The notes under the pieces: model-generated
Seen by the model: the letters and a program-made list of their open reading frames with translations, nothing else
Told to the model about the DNA's origin: nothing
The model's database searches: none
Shown here: piece by piece, positions 17,301 to 26,598 of the stretch
Layout of the letters: every line of letters starts with the position of its first letter
How positions within the stretch are numbered: position 1 is the stretch's first letter
Program-made: the position numbers and the translations under genes
Source: Clostridium fermenticellae
GTDB lineage: Bacteria; Bacillota; Clostridia; Clostridiales; Clostridiaceae
Reading direction: 5' to 3'
NCBI RefSeq assembly: GCF_003600355.1
Contig: NZ_CP032416.1
Coordinates: 2,128,183-2,192,182 of the forward strand
DNA: 64,000 nucleotides

Positions 17301-20300
17301 TTGAGCAGATTTTATTCCAAGATAATTGAGTTCAAGTTGAATTCTAGGCCATGCCAATTCAAATTCTCTATTTACATTCTTTATATCATGATATTTTTTA
17401 GCCAATTCAATTACCTGTTCCCTAGAATCGGCCATTCCAGTAGTAAATGCCAATTTAAATGTCTGACCTTTTTCTACCATAATTCTAACTCTCATACTTA
17501 TTATAGGATCTATTACAGATCCAACTCCCAATTTTAACTCAAAATCACTATCCATGGAAACCGGATTAGTAAGATTTCTTCCTCTTCCTATAAAATTTGC
17601 TCTACTAGTTTCATATTGTATGTGCCCTACATATTCTCCATCCAATGCAACTGTTTGCATCATCCAGTGCTGCTGTCCATCGTTTACTCTTAATCTTCTA
17701 TTTGCAATTATGCACCCAAAATCTGAATTATACTCAGTCTGTATAAACAAATTTCCAAAAGCAGGGTGGACTAAATCTGCATTATATGGTGACATTGTTA
17801 TTTCACAATAACTGGTTATTTCAATTTCCCTTAAGTGTTCGCTCTGATTTGTTATTGATATGTTTCTAATTTCAGCATTATCTTCACTGGATACAATAAC
17901 ATCCGTATGAGTTACTATATTCCCATCCTTTCTTTCAAATTCAGCCTTGTCGAGTGAAAATCTTACCTTATAATTTTCACCCTCATATTTACATGGTTCA
18001 TAGGTTGAAGACCAATATTCATTGGAATTTATATTCTTTATATATATGAACATCCCCTTATTATCATTTGTAACATCCTCTCTCCACCTATATATCATTA
18101 TGTCATCTTTTTTTGCATATCCACTTCCTCTATTTGTAACCATGACAGAAAAATCTCCATTAGACATAATATGAGTTTCAGGTATTTCAGTTAATGCTGT
18201 ATCAAAATTTCTAACTATATTTTGATTTTCAATTCTAACTTCAGAAGAATCATCCGCTTTCTCTTTTTTATTATATATAATTGTTTTCGGAACTTTTTCT
18301 TGTAACAATAATTCTGTGGCCTTTACCCTTGGGAGCTCATGAAATCTAATCTGAAGTATATTATCATTCAAAACATTGTCAAATGCCATCAAACTCATTC
18401 CCTGATGATGAACCATGAAACATTTCACAATAGCTTTATTTTTATCCTTTGGAATTCTACTCTTTGTATAATCTACTGATTCATAAAAACCATACCTTCC
18501 CTCCATACCTGCCTTTCTAAGTTTTTCAATGTTACTAAAAGAATCCTTTAAATCGAGTTGAAGTGCCATTGCAGAGGAATATGGTGAAATTACAATATCA
18601 TCCATAAGTCCTCTCTTCAAACCCATGCCTGGAACACCGAAGGCTTTATATTGATAATTCAAATCTACATCAAAATCATAAAATGCGGCTTCAGAAATAC
18701 CCCATGGTATGTTTTTTCTATAGCAGTATCTCTTCTGACCCTCTATCACAGATTTATAGGTTTCATCCATAAGTGTATCAGGATAATTTTTCATAATAAG
18801 CAGCGGCATAAAATATTCAAACATAGTACCACTCCATGATACTAAAGCTTTACTCTTTCCAACCGTAGTGAGTGATCTATTAAGCCTAAACCAATGTGCC
18901 TGATTGACATCTCCTTTTGCTATTGAAACAAAACTTGCCTGCCTTGCCTCAGATGCCATAAGATCATAATAAGATTTATCTATACTTCCAATTTCACAAT
19001 TATACCCTATACTAAACAATTGTTTTTTTTCATCATATAACAATCCAAAGTCAGTTTCTTTTGAGATATTCAAAAGCTTTGATTGAATATTCTTTATACT
19101 GTATACTAAATTTTTTATTTCATTTTTACTGTTTTCTATCAATTCCTTAAATATTCCAGCATTTCTTTTTTGTATGTTAAAGTCTGGTGACTCTATTTGA
19201 TATTTTAGCTTCAAATCATCTATCTTGTCACATAATTTATTTATTGGCTCTTTTAATATGATTTTATTAATTTGAACTTTAAAATCGTAAAATTCATCAC
19301 ACTTATTTGAAAAAATATCCATCCAAGGAAATATAATTTGTATTTGATTTATATGTTTACTTATGGCAATTTTTACTTTATTATTCCAATACAGTTTCTC
19401 ACCCTGTAAATTTTTTTGAATATACAAACATTTACTCCAAATATCAAGAAGCTCACATTTCCATAAATTCAAGTCGAATTCAGAATTTTTAAGCTTATCT
19501 ATACTATTTAAATAGAAATCTTTTAAATCTAATTTTTTTTCTATCTCATAATCAGCCAATACAAGAGTGTCTATTAACCCGGAGACTAAATTATCGCTTA
19601 TTATAGGCATATTTAGATAATCACTTAATGCTTGATACACAAGCCATACATATCCAATTAAATTTCCGCTGTCAACTGTAGATACATATCTGGGATACAA
19701 AGGATTCTTCGTTTTAGTATCATACCAATTTAGAAAGTGGCCATCAAATCTTTCCAGACCCTCCATACTTTTTATTATCTTGTTAAGCCTTTCTTTTAAT
19801 TCCACTATTCCAATATAACCCATATCATAAGCTACAACATTAGAAGTCAATCCCATTCCAATATTAGTTGGAGAGGTTCTGTGTGCCACACCATTATTTG
19901 GTACCTCTTGATAATTATCTGGTGCAAGCCAATTATTTTCGCAATTTACAAAATCCTCAAAATATGCCCATGTTTTTCTACTTAATCTTCTAAGAACTTT
20001 AACTTCATAATCCGTGAGTTCACTCGATTTTTTAACTTGATCCTTGCTTATTTTATAAGCTATCCATGGACTCAAGAGCCATAAAATTACTGAAGGCATA
20101 AGCAAAATTCCTGTATCAATTGAATCTTTAAATGCTGCTGCAGCAATTATCAAACCTATTAAACTTGCAGCTATCATATTTCTTATATAATCTGATAAGT
20201 CTTTTCCTGTACTTGCCTCTGCATCAGCAGAAGTCTGCCATTCAAGCAAATTCTTTCTACTTATCAAAAGCCTATATAATGTTCTAAATACTGCATCAAG

Positions 20301-23012
20301 CATTAGATAAGCTTGATAAGGTAAAAAACAAAATATCAAAAATACCTGCTCAACAGCATTTTTTGAGCTGTTTATTTTACCAGTAAGTGCTATTCCTGTA
20401 TTAGGTGATACAACACTTTCAGAAACATCAAATAATATAGGACATAATACTGAAATAAATGCTATAACAAGCCACTTATCAGGATTTTTAAAAATAAATA
20501 AACTCAATACAACAAGTATTATTATTGATGGTGCTATAAGGCTTCTTCTTAAATTATCAAATATTTTCCACCTTGATAGCAAATTCAATGAACCTTTCTT
20601 GAAAAGCCATGGGATTAGCTGCCAGTCTCCCCTAACCCACCTGTGCATCCTTTTACAGCTTGAAATATAATATGCAGGATATCCATCTATAAGTTCAACA
20701 TCTGTAAGCAAAGCGGCTCTAACATATGACCCTTCAAGCAAATCATGGCTTAATACAGTATTTTCAGGTATTTCATCTTTTAGAATACTAGAAAATACAT
20801 CTATATCATAGATTCCCTTTCCTGTAAAAATACCCTCTGAAAATAAATCTTCGTATACATCCGATATAGCATTTGTATATAAGTCCATACCAGTTTCACC
20901 TGAAAATATTTTTGAGAATATAGTCTTGTTGGCACTTAAGTTTGAAATGCTTACTCTAGGCTGCATAAGAGCATGACCTCTTAATACTTTTTTAGTTTTC
21001 ATATTAACATAAGGTCGGTTTAATATATGAGCCATTGCGCCCACTAATTTTTTTGCACTATCTCTTGGAAGTTCCGTATCAGCATCCAATGTTATTATAT
21101 ATTTTAACTTGTTCAGGTTATTTATATCACCACTTACAACATCATAACTTGTATTCTTGCTTCCCTTTACAAGTTCGTTAAATTCCATTACCTTGCCACG
21201 TTTTCTTTCCCAGCCAAGCCATATTCCTTCCTTTTTATTATATTGTCTATATCGGTTAAAAAAGTAAAATATATCTCTATTGTCATGTGAATACTTGTTG
21301 TTTAAATTTTTAACAAGCTCAAGTGCCAAGTTTACTATGCCTTCATCACTTTTTTGATGTTCTTCCCTGCTGTCCTTAAAATCCCCGAGGATTCCAAAAT
21401 ATATATTGCTTCCACCATTGGCTAGATAATAAACTTCCATCTGCTCGAATAGTTCTCTTACTTTTTTTTCATTATTTAATAATGTTGGTATTATAACCAT
21501 AGTACTAAATTCTTTAGGTATACCTTCTTCAAAATTCATTTTAGGTACGAATCTCGGTTCTACCAATTTGCTTACACTCCAGTTAAATATAGATATTATC
21601 ATTTCACTAACTGGAATTAACACTGCTATGAAAGCTAATATATATTTCCACAATACAGGTTTAAAATCATAATTATATATTAAAGTTACTATTGCAGAAG
21701 AAACAAATAATGTACTTAAAATCATGAATACTACATAAGTTACATGACTTACATCTATAAAGTTAGTACTTATAAATTTCAATTTATTTTTATTAAGTCC
21801 TATTTTTTTACTTAAAAGATTTATTCCATCATCTACTATAAAATATCCAACATGTTTTTGATATTCATTAATTTCAACTTTGTCCGAGTATTCTTTCGCA
21901 CACTCAATAGCTTTTTTAGCAATAAAAGACTCTGGAAAGTTAACATACCTGGATATTTTCTCTATAACATGCCTATAATAATCCCTGGACTTAAAATCCA
22001 TATTTTGATATATATGTGACGGATCCCCTCTTAAAATATTTTCTACATAACTTAATTCTTCAAAACTATATTTCCAATTCAATGATCCAATCTCTCTCAT
22101 ACTTGTTATTGAATTTCCTATAGATAATTGATAACTAAGTTGTTTTTGATGTTCCACCAGGACAATTCTATTTGTGTCAGTTTCAAGTGCATCTAGCTTT
22201 TCATCTATCCACTTATATACAAACTGACTCTCAACCTCATTATCTCTCATTGTCTTTAAAATTCTCTCAACAAGATGAGGGGTTAATTTAATATTTAAAG
22301 ATGATATTTTTTGTAATTCCTCTTTTTCATTATTGCTATTAACCGCTTTAATTATATCTTCTGCTATTCTTTCAGCTTTTTCCCTTTCAGTTTGTGCAAA
22401 CACAATTCTCTGAGTTATCTTACTTATATTTTGAATAAGGGCTATTTTAATCATAGTTGGAAGAGCCCAAAGTTCTCCACTTGTCAAAACACTATTTTTT
22501 TGGTATGCCTTTATAAATGTTTTTATAACATCTTCATCTATCTTCCCATCAGTATATGAGATCATTTCGACCGCTATGTAATAAATTCTTGGATATCCTT
22601 TCATAATTCCTTTACTTATAACAGGAATATCCTTATAACATTCCCTCGGCATATTCTTTTTTATATTTGCATACTCTCTCTGTATTAAATATAAATTATC
22701 CAAAATCCATTCACCACACTGAAGTACATCCTTCTTATTTCTAAATTTTTCATCTATATAATCATTACCATTAAGTATTTTTTTGTAACTTTCGTCTAGA
22801 TTCTTTATTAATTTATGTTTACAACTGTTCTTTATCGCAATATCAAGGTGAGCAGATATCTCAATCGCATGCTTTTTTAACTCTTCCTTACTTGCATTCA
22901 TGCTAGGCATATCTTCAATTATATCGCTTCCACTGTTATTATATTCAGACCTCCTTGATATCAAATATAGAAACAATAAAATTACACATGTGGCTAAAAT
23001 ATAATAAATCAC
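14349..23012 (-). CDS. Giant cyclic beta-1,2-glucan synthase-like glycosyltransferase
   Basis: At about 2,887 residues this matches the size and domain order of NdvB/Cgs cyclic beta-1,2-glucan synthases. It has an N-terminal membrane anchor, then a GT84-type transferase with 'ITLDADTELPRDSAKKLVGA' near residue 645 and the QxxRW-type 'HRWVRGDWQLIPW' near 795, set among four to six transmembrane segments (about 425-480, 820-1000). A glucoamylase-like/GH189-type cyclization region follows ('RTSPTNIGMGLTSN' near 1045, 'MVHHQGMSLMAF' near 1540). Two beta-rich modules come next, then a C-terminal GH94 phosphorylase domain with 'YGFRDQLQDVM' near 2435 and catalytic 'GSGDWNDGMN' near 2570. The product is probably a secreted or periphery-located beta-1,2-glucan. 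The start is uncertain: GTG 23012 has AAGGA eight bases upstream; ATG 23021 and TTG 23033 are alternatives. Confidence 0.85.
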   Translation of the reverse strand: MIYYILATCVILLFLYLISRRSEYNNSGSDIIEDMPSMNASKEELKKHAIEISAHLDIAIKNSCKHKLIKNLDESYKKILNGNDYIDEKFRNKKDVLQCGEWILDNLYLIQREYANIKKNMPRECYKDIPVISKGIMKGYPRIYYIAVEMISYTDGKIDEDVIKTFIKAYQKNSVLTSGELWALPTMIKIALIQNISKITQRIVFAQTEREKAERIAEDIIKAVNSNNEKEELQKISSLNIKLTPHLVERILKTMRDNEVESQFVYKWIDEKLDALETDTNRIVLVEHQKQLSYQLSIGNSITSMREIGSLNWKYSFEELSYVENILRGDPSHIYQNMDFKSRDYYRHVIEKISRYVNFPESFIAKKAIECAKEYSDKVEINEYQKHVGYFIVDDGINLLSKKIGLNKNKLKFISTNFIDVSHVTYVVFMILSTLFVSSAIVTLIYNYDFKPVLWKYILAFIAVLIPVSEMIISIFNWSVSKLVEPRFVPKMNFEEGIPKEFSTMVIIPTLLNNEKKVRELFEQMEVYYLANGGSNIYFGILGDFKDSREEHQKSDEGIVNLALELVKNLNNKYSHDNRDIFYFFNRYRQYNKKEGIWLGWERKRGKVMEFNELVKGSKNTSYDVVSGDINNLNKLKYIITLDADTELPRDSAKKLVGAMAHILNRPYVNMKTKKVLRGHALMQPRVSISNLSANKTIFSKIFSGETGMDLYTNAISDVYEDLFSEGIFTGKGIYDIDVFSSILKDEIPENTVLSHDLLEGSYVRAALLTDVELIDGYPAYYISSCKRMHRWVRGDWQLIPWLFKKGSLNLLSRWKIFDNLRRSLIAPSIIILVVLSLFIFKNPDKWLVIAFISVLCPILFDVSESVVSPNTGIALTGKINSSKNAVEQVFLIFCFLPYQAYLMLDAVFRTLYRLLISRKNLLEWQTSADAEASTGKDLSDYIRNMIAASLIGLIIAAAAFKDSIDTGILLMPSVILWLLSPWIAYKISKDQVKKSSELTDYEVKVLRRLSRKTWAYFEDFVNCENNWLAPDNYQEVPNNGVAHRTSPTNIGMGLTSNVVAYDMGYIGIVELKERLNKIIKSMEGLERFDGHFLNWYDTKTKNPLYPRYVSTVDSGNLIGYVWLVYQALSDYLNMPIISDNLVSGLIDTLVLADYEIEKKLDLKDFYLNSIDKLKNSEFDLNLWKCELLDIWSKCLYIQKNLQGEKLYWNNKVKIAISKHINQIQIIFPWMDIFSNKCDEFYDFKVQINKIILKEPINKLCDKIDDLKLKYQIESPDFNIQKRNAGIFKELIENSKNEIKNLVYSIKNIQSKLLNISKETDFGLLYDEKKQLFSIGYNCEIGSIDKSYYDLMASEARQASFVSIAKGDVNQAHWFRLNRSLTTVGKSKALVSWSGTMFEYFMPLLIMKNYPDTLMDETYKSVIEGQKRYCYRKNIPWGISEAAFYDFDVDLNYQYKAFGVPGMGLKRGLMDDIVISPYSSAMALQLDLKDSFSNIEKLRKAGMEGRYGFYESVDYTKSRIPKDKNKAIVKCFMVHHQGMSLMAFDNVLNDNILQIRFHELPRVKATELLLQEKVPKTIIYNKKEKADDSSEVRIENQNIVRNFDTALTEIPETHIMSNGDFSVMVTNRGSGYAKKDDIMIYRWREDVTNDNKGMFIYIKNINSNEYWSSTYEPCKYEGENYKVRFSLDKAEFERKDGNIVTHTDVIVSSEDNAEIRNISITNQSEHLREIEITSYCEITMSPYNADLVHPAFGNLFIQTEYNSDFGCIIANRRLRVNDGQQHWMMQTVALDGEYVGHIQYETSRANFIGRGRNLTNPVSMDSDFELKLGVGSVIDPIISMRVRIMVEKGQTFKLAFTTGMADSREQVIELAKKYHDIKNVNREFELAWPRIQLELNYLGIKSAQANIYQIVASRILFLSALMADREKYIENIKKGQSSLWKYGISGDFPIVIAIITDYKDINMLKRILKAHEYWKVKGLKVDLLILNLKSSSYLQELQDYIVSVINSNCTGNNKNKDGGIFLYNRSTMQEDDIEFMFGIARIVLDCGNESVISQMKLKEIDEKIELEPIKYDLKKYKYPDSKFKIPELDCFNGIGGFERENNSYIILLKNGETTPAPWINVISNKEFGFHISESGVSYTWNKNSRENKLTAWSNDPVVDDEAEAVYIRDENTGKLWSISSKPINDNGEYLIEHGFGYSNFRHKAYGILGSMTSFVDMDESVKLFKVKLKNYSDEKRKLSVTYYAKLVLGVTHESTAQYIYTGFNNDQNYMYARNPYSEHFGNLICYSKIYSGSELSYTGDRKEFIGRGGSIEKPNGLMYKNFSNHIGAGMDPCMCQNVKIDLGPDEEKEILIILGQNSDFAKIEDIINKYSYPVQSSKVLNDSINYWKRLLGNIKVKTPDKSMDIMLNGWLLYQVIVCRYWSRTAFYQSGGAYGFRDQLQDVMAVEYADSKITRDHIIYSASRQYVDGDVQHWWHPIVESGIRTRFSDDLLWLPYVIIDYLKNTGDYSILDENSSYLEDEPLKNGEDERYNISKVSDKVGSIYEHCIKAIDRSLKFGKHNIPLMGSGDWNDGMNCVGNKGKGESVWLAWFLYSILDGFIPISGSKKDDYHVKRYTETKQFIKENLEKNAWDGSWYRRAYFDDGTPLGSVKNDECKIDSISQSWAVISKAAKKSRAVEAMDALEKNLVDYNKGIVKLLTPAFDKSSLNPGYIKGYIPGVRENGGQYTHAAVWVVLALIEMGYNNKAWRIFNMINPINHSISYLDCQTYKVEPYVMAADVYAVDPHVGRGGWTWYTGAAGWMYRTGIQGILGFNFKGKDGFTVNPCVPDEWKSYSIDYIRGECRYIITAKRSQEESIIVDGKLIKGDIIPFFEDGEHVVEVNFKNKEGL

Positions 23013-23087
23013 AAAAACCATCCTTTCACACAAAAAAGAATTTCCGATTTATTTATTATCTCCATAAAATCCGTTAATATTATAAAA

Positions 23088-23121
23088 AAATACTGTGGAT
23101 ATTTTTTAATCCACAGTATTT
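23088..23121 (-). terminator. Terminator of the lysC-lysA operon
   Basis: AAATACTGTGGAT pairs with ATCCACAGTATTT; on the minus strand seven T follow. It separates lysA from the giant glucan synthase gene. Confidence 0.9.
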
Positions 23122-23127
23122 TTTATA

Positions 23128-24426
23128 CTACAAAAGAATTTCATTTTCTATCAATTGTTCAAAGCTCTGTCGCCTGCAAATAAGTTTACTTTTTCCACCC
23201 TTAACCATAACCACTGCAGGCTTAGGTATTTTATTATAGTTATTACTCATAGAATAACCATATGCTCCCGTTGTAAATACAGCAAGTATATCACCACTTT
23301 CAGGCTTTGAAATTAAAATATCATTAAGTAATATATCTCCAGATTCACAGCACTTTCCAGCAACAGCTATTTTCTCTTTATACTCACTGTCAACATTATT
23401 TGCGATTACACATTCATATTCTGCATTATATAATGATGGCCTTATATTATCGGTCATTCCTCCATCAACAGATACATACTTTCTAACATTTTCTATTTCT
23501 TTTATTGAACCAACTGTATATAAGGTAGTACCTGCATTCCCTATAATTGATCTCCCAGGTTCTATAACGAGAGTAGGCAGTTTTATGTCCAATTTTTTTG
23601 AAATACTTATCGCCTTAACGAGTATACTTTTGCAAAACTCTTCTATCTTTTTAGGTTTATCTTCTTTAGTATAATAGATTCCAAATCCTCCTCCAAGATC
23701 AAGTTCATTTATGTCATAGTTTAACTCATCTTTAATCTTTCTAATAAATGAAAGCATAATTTCAACTTCTTTTTCATACGGTTCAATTTCAAATATTTGT
23801 GATCCAATATGGCAATGAAGTCCTTCTATCTTTATATTAGGAAGTTTCAAGGCTTTTTTAACTGCCTTAATTGCATCTCCGTTTGGAAGAGTAAAACCAA
23901 ATTTTGAATCAATCTGTCCTGTCTTTATATAATCATGAGTATGAGCCTCTATTCCTGGAGTTATTCTTAAAAGTATACTTTGAATTACATTATTTTCTGC
24001 TGCAATAGAATTTATATTTTCAAGTTCATAAAAATTATCAACTACAAATCTTCCCACTCTGGAATTTACTCCCATTTCTACTTCTTCTATAGTCTTATTA
24101 TTTCCATGAAAATATATTTTTTTTGGAGGAAATCCGCTTTTAAGTGCAGTATATAATTCTCCTCCAGAAACAACATCCAAATTTAATCCTTCTTCATTTA
24201 TTATCTGACACATAGCCGTAGTCAAAAACGCCTTCCCGGCATATGCTACTTTATTTCCACGTTCATCTACTTTAAAAGAATTATAATATTTTTTGCATTG
24301 GCTTCTTACAAGAGCCTCGTCAATTACATAAAGTGGAGTTTTAAATTCCTTTGCAAGCTCCCGGGTGCTTACCCCTCCAATGAGTAATGTATTGTCATTT
24401 ACCTCCATAGTGCCAACTAACTTCAT
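23128..24426 (-). CDS. lysA: Diaminopimelate decarboxylase
   Basis: LysA is the last step of lysine synthesis, a PLP enzyme that decarboxylates meso-diaminopimelate. The 432-residue protein has the PLP lysine in 'KVAYAGKAFLT' near residue 60, 'HCHIGSQI', 'DLGGGFGIYYTKED', the glycine-rich phosphate-binding 'EPGRSIIGNAG', and the substrate Cys motif 'VAGKCCESGDIL'. AGGAGG precedes the ATG. It follows lysC by 18 bases and shares its lysine riboswitch. Confidence 0.96.
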   Translation of the reverse strand: MKLVGTMEVNDNTLLIGGVSTRELAKEFKTPLYVIDEALVRSQCKKYYNSFKVDERGNKVAYAGKAFLTTAMCQIINEEGLNLDVVSGGELYTALKSGFPPKKIYFHGNNKTIEEVEMGVNSRVGRFVVDNFYELENINSIAAENNVIQSILLRITPGIEAHTHDYIKTGQIDSKFGFTLPNGDAIKAVKKALKLPNIKIEGLHCHIGSQIFEIEPYEKEVEIMLSFIRKIKDELNYDINELDLGGGFGIYYTKEDKPKKIEEFCKSILVKAISISKKLDIKLPTLVIEPGRSIIGNAGTTLYTVGSIKEIENVRKYVSVDGGMTDNIRPSLYNAEYECVIANNVDSEYKEKIAVAGKCCESGDILLNDILISKPESGDILAVFTTGAYGYSMSNNYNKIPKPAVVMVKGGKSKLICRRQSFEQLIENEILL

Positions 24427-24444
24427 TACACTCTCCTCCTAATA

Positions 24445-25647
24445 TTACAGATTGAATTCCTTAGCTACAATATTTATTGCTTTAATCTTATCTCCCTGTT
24501 TTATAGCGCATGTAATTCTTATCTCCGATGTAGTTATCATTTTAACTTCTATATTATTCTGACTTAAAAGCTTAAGCATTTTAGCTGCAACTCCGGATGT
24601 AGTTTTCATTCCTATACCAACTACAGAAAATTTAGTTACATCTTCATCTATAGCTATATTAGACTTGTCACTACAAAATTGATTTATAATATCAAGTCCC
24701 TCCTTCAAATCGGTTTTTGGTATAGTAAATGATAGATTAACTTTACCATCTATTGGTGCAGTTTGACTTATCATGTCTATATTTATCCTCTTTCCTGCAA
24801 CCCTCTCAAATAAATCTGATATTAAATTTATATCATTTTTTATCTCCTTTATTGTTATAGCAACATCCTCATCACTTGTAGCAAGTCCTGTTATAGGTTT
24901 ACTCTCCATATTCACTTTATTCAACCCCCTAATTATAGTTCCTTTTACATTACTATTACTTAAACCAACATAAATTGGTATATTATACTTCTGTCCGAGT
25001 TCTATAGATCTAGAATGCATTACCTGTGCTCCCAGACTAGAAAGTTCAAGCATTTCTTCATAATCTATTTCTCCAAGCTTTTTAGCATTTTTATATTTTC
25101 TAGGATCAACACTATATATCCCGTCAACATCAGTATATATTTCACATATACCATTCAGTTTTACAGCTATGGCAACAGCCGTAGTGTCTGATCCTCCTCT
25201 TCCAAGAGTTGTTATGTTTCCTTCTTTATTTATACCCTGAAAACCCGCTATAATTACTATTTTTCCTTCTTTTAAGCTGCTTTTTATATTCTTTCCATCT
25301 ATATCCTTGATAAGAGCTTTACCATACTCACCAAATGTTTCTATCCCTATCTGATATGCTGTATAACTTACAGCATCATATCCCTTATCCTTGATTGCCA
25401 TAGCAAGAAGACTCGCCGAAACCATTTCTCCTGTGGATAGAAGTGCATCCAATTCCCTTTTATCTGAATTTTGAGTAATATTACCGGCAAGCGATATCAA
25501 ATTATCTGTAGTATCTCCCATTGCCGATACTACTACAACCACATCATTTCCAGCCTCCTTTTTCTTTATTACAGTTTCCGCAACATTCTTAATTTTTTCA
25601 ACATTCTTAACAGAACTTCCTCCATATTTTTGAACAACAACAGCCAT
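24445..25647 (-). CDS. lysC: Aspartate kinase
   Basis: Aspartate kinase phosphorylates aspartate, the first step toward lysine, threonine and methionine. The 400-residue protein begins 'VVVQKYGGSSVKNVEKI' and has 'GFQGINKEGNITTLGRGGSDTTAVAIA', then two ACT domains from about residue 265 to the end ('KINAINIVAKEFNL'-like ending). Length is that of single-function lysine-type kinases. It is the first gene of a two-gene lysC-lysA operon under a lysine riboswitch, so lysine acts at the RNA level and probably at the ACT domains too. Confidence 0.95.
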   Translation of the reverse strand: MAVVVQKYGGSSVKNVEKIKNVAETVIKKKEAGNDVVVVVSAMGDTTDNLISLAGNITQNSDKRELDALLSTGEMVSASLLAMAIKDKGYDAVSYTAYQIGIETFGEYGKALIKDIDGKNIKSSLKEGKIVIIAGFQGINKEGNITTLGRGGSDTTAVAIAVKLNGICEIYTDVDGIYSVDPRKYKNAKKLGEIDYEEMLELSSLGAQVMHSRSIELGQKYNIPIYVGLSNSNVKGTIIRGLNKVNMESKPITGLATSDEDVAITIKEIKNDINLISDLFERVAGKRINIDMISQTAPIDGKVNLSFTIPKTDLKEGLDIINQFCSDKSNIAIDEDVTKFSVVGIGMKTTSGVAAKMLKLLSQNNIEVKMITTSEIRITCAIKQGDKIKAINIVAKEFNL

Positions 25648-25726
25648 AGTATTTACACTCCCTTAATCAGTTTCTTACAAAGAAACATACCTTTAAATAA
25701 TTTAGTTAAATATAAAAATAAATACA

Positions 25727-26040
25727 GCAAAGGGACACCTTTGCTGCATATAAGTATTCTCTGCAACCATACAAGTGTACCTTTGTAGCTCTCCACTAGC
25801 AAAAACATATAATGACTACAAACAAAAATGTTTTTAGTGACAGCTTTATATATATTCTATATAAAGCCAGAAGATAATTTTGCCAAATTACTTTCTTCGG
25901 CCGCAATTCCTTTTTTTATTTATCATCATCCGCCAACTAAAATAAATACTTATAATTGCAGCACCTCTACCCTAAGGTAAGTTTCTTTATACTTTTTATT
26001 AAATTGTTCTTAGTGTATCATAAATATTAATGCGTTGCAA
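25727..26040 (-). promoter_or_regulatory. Lysine riboswitch and promoter of lysC-lysA
   Basis: On the minus strand the promoter is TTGCAA (26035-26040), 17 bases, TACACT (26012-26017) with TGA before it. The aptamer contains the conserved L-box strings GGGTAGAGGTGC (25961-25972), GCGGCCGAAG, CTGTCACT and GTGGAGAGCTAC in the right order. P1 can form from AAGTAT (25989-25994) and ATACTT. A terminator, CAGCAAAGG / CCTTTGCTG (25727-25748), then a T-rich run follows. Bound lysine should favour the terminator. The remaining gap to 26144 shows nothing I recognise. Confidence 0.93.
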
Positions 26041-26144
26041 GTTATTTTTTTATAAATATATTATTAGCATGCAATAATGTTCAATGCATTACCTCAAGAG
26101 ATGTTCTCAAGATTAATTCATAGAAATAACCTCGAAATTCGATT

Positions 26145-26597
26145 TTATATTTTACCTGTAATTTTTAAGACAACCTGTGCAATTAAAGTTGCAAATATAA
26201 AAGTTCCTGTATAAACTGTAAGAGCTACGATCACTATTTTCCAGCTTAGTTCCTTGAAAAGTTTCAAATCCTTGCCAAGAGAAAGGCCGGCAAAAGCCAA
26301 AACTGGTGTTGTAAGCGCCAGCATATTTATTTTGTCCAAATACTGTTTGTCCAAATAGGCACCATAAGGATTAAGAGGACATGTTACTAAAACAGCCACT
26401 ATGGATACCCAAAATACTATTGGAAGGTTAATTGGAATGATCTTCTTTATTATAATCCCAGCTAAAGTAATACAAACCAATATTAACATTCCAATAAATC
26501 CAACCTTTAAAGGTACTTTATCATTTATACTGTTCCCAATGAGTGCAATTATTCCAACTCCAAATAAAATAGCAGCTTCCCGAGTCAATTTCTTCAT
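26145..26597 (-). CDS. Small membrane protein, partner of DUF3100 protein
   Basis: This 150-residue protein has about five transmembrane segments: 'AAILFGVGIIALIG', 'VGFIGMLILVCITLAGIII', 'LPIVFWVSIVAVLV', 'ALTTPVLAFAGLSLG' and 'IVIVALTVYTGTFIFATLIAQVV'. The last two recall the C-terminal part of secondary carriers of the BASS/KdgT kind, but I do not recognise a named family. I start it at ATG 26597, one base after the stop of the DUF3100 gene and just downstream of AAGGGGAAAG; the longer frame reads back through that gene. The tight coupling suggests a two-subunit carrier. Confidence 0.6.
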   Translation of the reverse strand: MKKLTREAAILFGVGIIALIGNSINDKVPLKVGFIGMLILVCITLAGIIIKKIIPINLPIVFWVSIVAVLVTCPLNPYGAYLDKQYLDKINMLALTTPVLAFAGLSLGKDLKLFKELSWKIVIVALTVYTGTFIFATLIAQVVLKITGKI

Positions 26598-26598
26598 T

